A stretch of DNA of 11,013 nt from assembly GCA_013362725.1 (NCBI GenBank), contig JABFVP010000235.1, positions 1 through 11,013 of the forward strand, written 5' to 3'. The notes under the pieces were generated by a model, which worked only from the letters and a program-made list of their open reading frames with translations, did no database searches and had not been told where the DNA came from. Source of the DNA: Cupriavidus sp. GTDB lineage: Bacteria > Pseudomonadota > Gammaproteobacteria > Burkholderiales > Burkholderiaceae. The translations under genes and the position numbers were made by a program. Shown piece after piece: positions 5,905 to 11,013 of the stretch (positions are counted from its first letter, which is position 1; the number at the start of each line of letters is the position of its first letter).

Positions 5905-6774
5905 ATGGACGCCTCTACCTTCGACAACCTCAGGACCCTGGTGGTCTCCTACGCCACCGAATTCGGCGTCAAGATCCTGGCGGCCCTCGCCTTCTGGGTC
6001 ATCGGCCGTTGGCTGATCCACTTTGTCGTGCGCCTGGTGCAGAACGCGCTCGGCAAGCAGAAGGTCGATCCGACGCTGCTGCGCTATGTCGGTTCCATCG
6101 TCACCGTGACGCTGAACGTCGTGCTGGTGATCGGCATCCTCGGCTACTTCGGCATCCAGACCACCACCTTTGCCGCGCTGATCGCCGCGGCCGGCGTGGC
6201 CATCGGCATGGCCTGGTCGGGGCTGATGGCAAACTTCGCCGCCGGCGCCTTCCTGGTGGTACTGCGGCCGTTCAAGGTGGGAGACTTCGTCACCATTGGC
6301 GGCGTAACCGGAACCGTGCGCGAAATCGGCCTGTTCGCCACCACGCTGGACACGCCGGACAATGTCCAGACCGTGATCGGCAACAACAAGATCTTCAGCG
6401 ACACCATCCAGAACTTCACCGCCAATGCGTTCCGGCGCGTGGAACTGAAGGCGCAGCTGGCCGGCAGCACCGACGTGGCCGAGGCGGTGGCGCTGCTGAA
6501 GAGCCGTATCGCCGAGATCCCCAACGTGCTGGCCGAGCCGCCGGTCGACGTTGAAATCCTCGAGTTCACGCTGGTCGGCCCGGTGCTGGCGGTGCGGCCC
6601 CATTGCCATAACGACCACTACTGGCAAGTCTATTTCGAGACCAACCGCGTCATCCGCGAGTGCTTCGGCCAGGCCGGCTACGCCGCGCCGATGCCGGCCC
6701 ACATGGTGGTGGTGCAACAGGCCGGAGTGCCGCACGCCGCCGCCGAGCAAGCCGCGGCACAGCAGGCCGCCTGA
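5905..6774 (+). CDS. mscS: Small-conductance mechanosensitive channel, MscS family
   Basis: The 289-residue product matches the compact E. coli MscS size (286). Hydrophobic segments lie near residues 17-41, 62-82 and 87-121. The third is the Gly/Ala-rich pore helix (FAALIAAAGVAIGMAWSGLM, then ANFAAGAFLVVLRPFKVGD), followed by the beta-domain motif GGVTGTVREIGLFATTLDT and the TPDNVQTVIGNNKIFSDTIQ block. MscS opens under membrane tension on hypo-osmotic shock and releases small solutes; it works as a homoheptamer in the inner membrane. ATG 5905 is preceded by AAGGA (5892-5896), 8 nt away; the frame is open further upstream to 5794 but that part is not MscS-like. The C-terminus is a short Ala/Gln tail (HAAAEQAAAQQAA) beyond the cytoplasmic vestibule domain. 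It faces the MFS gene tail-to-tail with 17 nt between stops. Confidence 0.94.
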   Translation: MDASTFDNLRTLVVSYATEFGVKILAALAFWVIGRWLIHFVVRLVQNALGKQKVDPTLLRYVGSIVTVTLNVVLVIGILGYFGIQTTTFAALIAAAGVAIGMAWSGLMANFAAGAFLVVLRPFKVGDFVTIGGVTGTVREIGLFATTLDTPDNVQTVIGNNKIFSDTIQNFTANAFRRVELKAQLAGSTDVAEAVALLKSRIAEIPNVLAEPPVDVEILEFTLVGPVLAVRPHCHNDHYWQVYFETNRVIRECFGQAGYAAPMPAHMVVVQQAGVPHAAAEQAAAQQAA

Positions 6775-6791
6775 ACCGGCGCGGCGCAGTT

Positions 6792-8015
6792 TCAGTGGAC
6801 GTTCGGGCGCGCGTTTGCGCTCGAACGCCCGTAATGGCGCATCATCACCGCGCCAGCGCCACACGCAGCCATCACCACGCCCAGCGGCAGCGCGCTGCCA
6901 TCGCGCCACACGCTGACCGCGGCGCCGCCGAGCGTGCCAAGCGAAAACTGCAACGTGCCCATCAGCGCCGAAGCGGTGCCCGCGCGATGCCCCTGGTGCG
7001 CCAGCGCCAGCGCCGACGCATTCGGCGAGACGCAGCCCAGCGCACCGATAAACACGAAGAACCCGCCCAGCAGCACCGGCAGCACCGCCATCCCCGCCAG
7101 CGCGGCGAGCGCCAGCACCAGCCCCGCGCCCAACGCCGCCAGCAGCGTGGCCCCCAGCACCTGGTCGAGCGAGCGCCCGCGCACCAGCCGGGCATTGAGC
7201 TGCGACATCGTGATCAGTCCGAGCGCATTGGCGCCGAACACAAAGCCATAGTGCGACGGCGCGATGCCGTGCAGTTCGATCAGCACGAAGGGCGAGCCCG
7301 CGATATACGCGAACATGCCCGCCGAGCCGAAGCCGGCCGACAGCGAATAACCGAGGAACTCCCGGTCGCGCAGCAGTTCCGCATAGCTGCGGGCGACGGT
7401 GCCAAGCCGCAGCGGCGCTACATGGCCGCGGTCCAGCGATTCCTCCATGCGCAGGTGGACCTGCAGCAGGATCAGCAGGCCGGCCCCCGCCAGCACCCAG
7501 AAAATGGCGCGCCAGCCCGATACGGTCAGCACCGCGCCGCCGACGATCGGCGCCAGGATCGGCGCCACCCCCATCACCAGCATCAGCGAGGAAAACGCCC
7601 GCGCCGATTCATGCGCCTCGAGCCGGTCGCGAATCACCGCGCGGGCCATCACCATGCCGGCGCATCCCCCCAGCGCCTGCAGGAAGCGCCATAGCATCAG
7701 CGATTCGACGTTGCGCGCGAGCGCGCAGCCGACCGCGGCGATAACGTAAAGACATAGGCCGACATAGAGCGGCGGCTTGCGCCCGAAGCGGTCGCTGAAG
7801 GGACCATAGAAGGCCTGTCCGATCGCCAGCCCGACCAGGAAGGTTCCCAGCGTCAGCTGGACCTGACCGATGTCGACGCCGAGGTCGCCGGCCAGTGTCG
7901 GGAAACTCGGCAAGTACATGTCGATCGACAGCGGCGCGATCGCCATCAGCGAGCCGCAGATCAGCAGCCAGGCAGGGAAACGCGGCGACGAGGCGGCGCT
8001 TGGGGATTGGGGCAT
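6792..8015 (-). CDS. Bcr/CflA-family drug resistance MFS transporter
   Basis: A 407-residue major facilitator with about 12 hydrophobic segments. Family marks, counted from the chosen ATG: SIDMYLPSFP (30-39), the typical first-helix motif of Bcr/CflA exporters; motif A GPFSDRFGRKP (71-81) in loop 2-3; R126 in the region ARAVIRDR after helix 4; and antiporter motif C GVAPILAPIVGG (149-160) in helix 5. Members export drugs such as bicyclomycin or chloramphenicol, or small metabolites, by proton antiport; the substrate here is unknown. ATG 8015 is chosen because it gives a short hydrophilic N-terminus before helix 1. The frame stays open to a GTG at 8066, which would add 17 Arg-rich residues that look non-coding. 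No strong ribosome site is visible. No dedicated regulator gene is adjacent. It converges on mscS. Confidence 0.93.
   Translation of the reverse strand: MPQSPSAASSPRFPAWLLICGSLMAIAPLSIDMYLPSFPTLAGDLGVDIGQVQLTLGTFLVGLAIGQAFYGPFSDRFGRKPPLYVGLCLYVIAAVGCALARNVESLMLWRFLQALGGCAGMVMARAVIRDRLEAHESARAFSSLMLVMGVAPILAPIVGGAVLTVSGWRAIFWVLAGAGLLILLQVHLRMEESLDRGHVAPLRLGTVARSYAELLRDREFLGYSLSAGFGSAGMFAYIAGSPFVLIELHGIAPSHYGFVFGANALGLITMSQLNARLVRGRSLDQVLGATLLAALGAGLVLALAALAGMAVLPVLLGGFFVFIGALGCVSPNASALALAHQGHRAGTASALMGTLQFSLGTLGGAAVSVWRDGSALPLGVVMAACGAGAVMMRHYGRSSANARPNVH
6800..6827. terminator. Strong hairpin at the mscS / MFS convergent junction
   Basis: Bases 6800-6811 and 6816-6827 form a 12-bp stem (two G-T wobbles on the plus-strand reading) with a 4-nt loop. 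It overlaps the last codons of the MFS gene and lies 25 nt past the mscS stop. No T tract follows on either strand, so it may only impede polymerase or protect 3' ends from exonucleases. A role in ending both transcripts is inferred from position. Confidence 0.4.
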
Positions 8016-8090
8016 GGAGGACAGTATCCGAGGGCGATGGCGCTGCCTTGTGCGGCGGTGCGGCACGGGCAGCCCCGGGAAAGACGCAAT

Positions 8091-8102
8091 TGTTGCACAA
8101 CA
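8091..8102. promoter_or_regulatory. Short palindrome upstream of the MFS gene, possible operator
   Basis: TGTTG-CA-CAACA is an inverted repeat of 5-bp arms in an AT-richer pocket of a GC-rich gap, 76 nt before the MFS start codon. The overlapping minus-strand TATGTT could be a -10. A repressor site is plausible for an efflux gene, but arms this short can occur by chance. Confidence 0.25.
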
Positions 8103-8294
8103 TAACCAATGCAGCCGCGAACCCGGACACTGGCATGGGGCCGTTCGCGCAGAAAGACCGCCCTGCTACATTGCGTCGCAGTAGTCGGCTCAGGCCAAGC
8201 TGGCACACCTGGCAGCATTGGTGAATAGTGGTGCCAGGCGCTGTTGTTCGCGGCCCTGGCATCGCGGCAAAGCTACGACGCTCGGGGGTGCGAC

Positions 8295-8324
8295 TTTCAT
8301 GCGCACCGGCGTGGAGGGTACAAT
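8295..8324 (+). promoter_or_regulatory. Candidate promoter for the small exported protein gene
   Basis: TACAAT (8319-8324) matches the -10 consensus at 5 of 6 positions in the context GGGTACAATGCC. TTTCAT (8295-8300), 18 nt upstream, is a poor -35. The start site would give a leader of about 70 nt before ATG 8403. Confidence 0.4.
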
Positions 8325-8402
8325 GCCAGCCTGTCGGCGTAAGACTCGCCGTCGGCCTCGCAGAGAGGGACGACAGTACAGGTCCCCGCAACATTAGCCT
8401 GC

Positions 8403-8990
8403 ATGAGAATACGACAAACGCCGCTTTCCGCTTCGCTGGGCACCGCCGCTTTCGCGGTCGTGCTGCTGCTGCCGCTGCCCCAGACGGCCAAGGCGGCGCC
8501 GGCGCAGTTGCGCAATGCCAGCGTCCCGTTGCTGGTTCCCGCGGTAGATGAAGCCGACCCGGTGGCGCGCATGCTCAAGGGCGCCGCCACCGGCCAGAAC
8601 ACCGGCGCCGCCGGCGTGCCCGAACTGCTGCGCAACGCCACCCGACCCGACAACGTGCTGGCACGCGCCTGCCGCCAGCTCAACGATGCCCTGCCGATCG
8701 AGATCGACGGCGAAACCCGCCTGCGACGCTGCCAGTCGGTTCCGGGCAAACACGTCTTGTTCCAGCTGGAACTAACCAATTATCGCGGGCCGATGCTGGA
8801 CCTGGCCAGCTTCGAGGTCAATTACGCCGCGCCGCTGCAGCGCAATATCTGCGCCAACCGCGATGTCGAGATCCTGACCAAGCTGGGCGTCAGCATGCTG
8901 TTCCGCTACATGACGCGCAAGGACCGCGGCGAGCGCCGCATCGGCGACGTCTATATCAACGGCCCGATCTGCAGCGCAGCGTTGCGCTGA
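8403..8990 (+). CDS. Small exported protein of unknown function with four cysteines
   Basis: I do not recognise a named family. The 195-residue product begins MRIRQTPLSASLGTAAF, a typical Sec signal peptide: basic start, hydrophobic core to about residue 27, likely cut near AKA-A (31-32). Residues about 33-85 are Ala/Pro-rich and probably flexible. The C-terminal half is a compact domain: LNDALPIEIDGETRLRRC, then LFQLELTNYRG, NICANRDVEILTKLGVSM, FRYMTRKD and DVYINGPIC. The layout (LP-x-x-x-D-x-ETRL, a mid-domain Cys before a 'L-x-x-GV' helix, an aromatic strand, a closing Cys) recalls a group of small periplasmic proteobacterial proteins of unknown role; this resemblance is from memory and uncertain. 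Cysteines at 90, 110, 150 and 190 could form two disulfides. Only this start fits the signal peptide; no ribosome site is obvious. A strong terminator follows, so it is likely a single-gene unit. Confidence 0.82.
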   Translation: MRIRQTPLSASLGTAAFAVVLLLPLPQTAKAAPAQLRNASVPLLVPAVDEADPVARMLKGAATGQNTGAAGVPELLRNATRPDNVLARACRQLNDALPIEIDGETRLRRCQSVPGKHVLFQLELTNYRGPMLDLASFEVNYAAPLQRNICANRDVEILTKLGVSMLFRYMTRKDRGERRIGDVYINGPICSAALR

Positions 8991-9012
8991 CCTGCGCGCC
9001 GGTGGCAACGAG

Positions 9013-9040
9013 AACGGCCCGCTGATGCGGGCCGTTTTTT
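9013..9040 (+). terminator. Intrinsic terminator of the exported-protein gene
   Basis: AACGGCCCGC and GCGGGCCGTT form a perfect 10-bp stem with loop TGAT, running into six T (9035-9040). It begins 23 nt after the stop at 8990. On the minus strand the stem is followed by TTCTCG only, so termination of opgH transcripts from the other side would be weaker but possible. Confidence 0.92.
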
Positions 9041-9057
9041 GTTTCAGGCAACACACC

Positions 9058-11013
9058 TTAAGCGGCGCGCGGGCGCAGCGGCACCACGTTGGCGGCGCGC
9101 CGCACCAGCATGCGCGTGTCCTTCCAGCCCGCGTCTGCCAGCGGCGAGCCCCACACCAGTTCATGCAGCCGCGCCAGCGCGAACGGGTTGCCCAGCAGCA
9201 CGTGCTTCTGCGCCGGCGTAAGCGCGCGCGGCCCGTGCGTCAGTGCATGCTCGACCAGGCTCTCGTGCCGCTTGCGCGCCGATTGCGGCTGCACCACGCG
9301 CGGCGTCGCGGTGGCGCACATCAGCGCATTGGTGACCGGGTCGACCACGGCGTCGACGAAGTCGGGCGTTTCCGCGGCGTTTTCGACATGCTGCTGGGTT
9401 TCGACGATCTCGCGCGGCACCAACGTTTCTTCCGGGATCATGAACAGACCCGCGTTGCGCGAAGCGCGGCCCAGCGAGACCCGCGACAGCATCACCGACA
9501 GCGGGATCGACAGCGCCAGCGAACCGACGATCGGCAGCAGCCACAGCACATAGGACGGATTCAGCCAGTACACCAGCCCGCCCCACGCCAGCCCCAGCGC
9601 GGTATGCCAGCCGTGGCGGCGGAACGCTTCGCCCCAGGTGGTCTCGGCGTCTTCACGCGGCGGCGATTTCCACGAGATGCCCCAGCCGCTGTACGCCGCG
9701 ATCACGAACTTGGTATGGAACAGCATGCGCGTGGGCGCCAGCAGCGCGGACAGCAGCACCTCGATCAGCATGCTGGCAAAAAGCTGCACCGCGCCGCCGT
9801 AGCGCCGCGCCTGCTTCATCAGCAGCGCCACGCTGGCGAGCTTGGGCAGGAACAGCAGCGTGGCCGTGGCCGAGAACAGCGCCAGCGCCTTTTCCGGATG
9901 CCATTCGGGCCAGGTCGGGAACAGCTGGTACTGCTGCGTGAAGTATTCCGGCGGCACCAGCGCGTGCTTGGCCAGCATCGCCGTCGACAGCAGCAGGAAC
10001 AGCAGCCACAGCGGCGCCGACAGATAGGCCATGATCCCGGTCAGGAACACCGCGCGGTGCACCACGTGGAAGCCCTGCTTGAGCCACAGCCGGAAGTTCA
10101 TCAGGTTGCCCTGGCACCAGCGGCGGTCGCGCTTGACCTCGTCGAGCAGATTGGGCGGCAACTCTTCGTACGAGCCCTCGAGGTCGTAGGCAATCCACAC
10201 GCCCCAGCCGGCACGGCGCATCAGCGCGGCCTCGACAAAGTCGTGCGACAGGATCTCGCCCGACAGCGGGCCGCGGCCCGGCAGCGGCGCCAGCGCGCAG
10301 TGTTCGATGAACGGCTTGACGCGGATGATGGCGTTGTGGCCCCAGTAGTGCGACTCGCCCAGCTGCCAGTAGTGCAGGCCGGCGGTAAACAGCGGTCCGT
10401 ACACGCGCGTGGCGAACTGCTGCACGCGTGCATACAGCGTTTCGCGGCCCACCGCCAGCGGCGCGGTCTGGATGATGCCCGCACCGGGGTTGGCTTCCAT
10501 CAGCCGCACCAGCGTGGCCAGGCAGTCGCCGCTCATCACGCTGTCGGCGTCGAGCACCACCATGTAGCGGTATTTGCTGCCCCAGCGGCGGCAGAAATCA
10601 GCGACGTTGCCGGTCTTGCGCTTGACGCGATGGCGGCGCCAGCGATAGAAGATGCGACCGAAACCGCCGACTGCGCGGCACAGTTCCATCCAGGCATCGT
10701 GCTCGGCGGTACGCAGGTCCGGATTGCCGCTGTCCGACAGCACGACGAAATCGAAGTTGGACAGGTGCGGCGTGCGCGACAACGATTCATAGGTGGCGCG
10801 CAAGCCCGCGAAGACGCGCGTCACGTCTTCATTGCAGATCGGCATGATGATCGCGGTGCGGGCCTCGGCCGCAATCGGTGCGTCGGGCCGGTCGGGCACC
10901 GCCGAGCGCGAGATCAGGTGCTTGTCGCCGCCCTTGGCCAGCACCAGGAAGCCCATCATCGCGGTCCAGAAGCCGGCCGACACCCATGAGAACAAGATGG
11001 CGAACAGCACCAG
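9058..11013 (-). CDS. opgH: Glucans biosynthesis glucosyltransferase H, N-terminus missing
   Basis: The frame is open to the right edge, so the start lies beyond the window; about 651 residues are visible against 847 in E. coli OpgH/MdoH. It is a polytopic inner-membrane family 2 glycosyltransferase that builds the beta-1,2-glucan backbone of osmoregulated periplasmic glucans from UDP-glucose. Counted from the codon at 11008-11010, the catalytic domain shows LSDSGN (91-96), LDADS (153-157) with the metal-binding aspartates, SHDFVEA (255-261) carrying the presumed catalytic base D257, and RDRRWCQGN (294-302), the Q-R-R-W-type motif. Hydrophobic segments lie at about 1-25, 320-346, 374-398, 409-430, 470-484 and 487-508. 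The C-terminal 140 residues are a cytoplasmic tail with no domain I recognise. The partner opgG, usually directly upstream, would be to the right of the window. Confidence 0.95.
   Translation of the reverse strand: MVLFAILFSWVSAGFWTAMMGFLVLAKGGDKHLISRSAVPDRPDAPIAAEARTAIIMPICNEDVTRVFAGLRATYESLSRTPHLSNFDFVVLSDSGNPDLRTAEHDAWMELCRAVGGFGRIFYRWRRHRVKRKTGNVADFCRRWGSKYRYMVVLDADSVMSGDCLATLVRLMEANPGAGIIQTAPLAVGRETLYARVQQFATRVYGPLFTAGLHYWQLGESHYWGHNAIIRVKPFIEHCALAPLPGRGPLSGEILSHDFVEAALMRRAGWGVWIAYDLEGSYEELPPNLLDEVKRDRRWCQGNLMNFRLWLKQGFHVVHRAVFLTGIMAYLSAPLWLLFLLLSTAMLAKHALVPPEYFTQQYQLFPTWPEWHPEKALALFSATATLLFLPKLASVALLMKQARRYGGAVQLFASMLIEVLLSALLAPTRMLFHTKFVIAAYSGWGISWKSPPREDAETTWGEAFRRHGWHTALGLAWGGLVYWLNPSYVLWLLPIVGSLALSIPLSVMLSRVSLGRASRNAGLFMIPEETLVPREIVETQQHVENAAETPDFVDAVVDPVTNALMCATATPRVVQPQSARKRHESLVEHALTHGPRALTPAQKHVLLGNPFALARLHELVWGSPLADAGWKDTRMLVRRAANVVPLRPRAA

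Larger units (their letters stand above)
8016..8402. other. Divergent intergenic region between the MFS gene and the exported-protein gene
   Basis: This 387-bp gap must hold promoters for both flanking genes. Visible are a short palindrome at 8091-8102, a good -10-like hexamer at 8319-8324, and a 5-bp leader hairpin CGGCG-N7-CGCCG at 8335-8351. Open frames here have no ribosome sites and no recognisable protein features. Several CTGGCA/TGCCAG copies occur between 8130 and 8270 without regular spacing. I see no tRNA or known RNA motif. Confidence 0.6.

Noticed and set aside
9025..10989. A 654-codon plus-strand open frame antisense to opgH
   Set aside because: It is a shadow of opgH in GC-rich DNA. 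Its product is a low-complexity Arg/His/Gln-rich chain with no domain, while the minus-strand frame carries all glycosyltransferase motifs.

Overview
This 11-kb window is GC-rich chromosomal DNA with dense genes, strong G/C third-position bias and short gaps. Gene content and protein style (CreA, HU-beta, an Amt transporter without signal peptide, Bcr/CflA exporter, OpgH) suggest a betaproteobacterium of the Burkholderiaceae, most likely Cupriavidus or Ralstonia-like. That assignment is inference from recognised protein families, not from a marker gene. I see no rRNA, tRNA, insertion sequence, integrase, CRISPR array or phage gene. It reads as a housekeeping region rather than a genomic island.

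Layout from left to right. (1) 1-2516, plus strand: the 3' portion of an AMP-forming acyl-CoA synthetase, then a class A (PAP2-type) acid phosphatase that is probably a lipoprotein. (2) 2530-3978, minus strand: hupB (HU-beta) with its own intrinsic terminator, a hotdog-fold acyl-CoA thioesterase, and creA directly behind the thioesterase; creA converges on the phosphatase gene. (3) 3979-4487: a 509-bp divergent intergenic region between hupB and an ammonium transporter, with a candidate hupB promoter, an unexplained minus-strand terminator-like hairpin and a weak NtrC-like palindrome. (4) 4488-6774, plus strand: the ammonium transporter and an MscS-type mechanosensitive channel, separated by a 214-bp gap crowded with inverted repeats. 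(5) 6792-8015, minus strand: a Bcr/CflA-family drug-efflux transporter converging on mscS. (6) 8016-8402: a 387-bp divergent gap. (7) 8403-8990, plus strand: a small exported protein of unknown function with four cysteines, ending in a strong terminator. (8) 9058-11013, minus strand: the 3' three quarters of opgH (mdoH), the membrane glucosyltransferase for osmoregulated periplasmic glucans, running off the right edge.

Functionally the window has an osmotic-stress flavour on the right: MscS releases solutes on hypo-osmotic shock, and OpgH makes the periplasmic glucans that accumulate at low osmolarity. They are separated by other transcription units, so this is proximity rather than an operon. 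The left part mixes fatty acyl-CoA metabolism (synthetase, thioesterase) with envelope or periplasmic proteins. I did not find an obvious new multi-gene system. The parts most worth a second look are the non-coding structures flanking the Amt gene, the divergent type of the Amt protein, the predicted lipid anchor on the phosphatase, and the small exported Cys protein.
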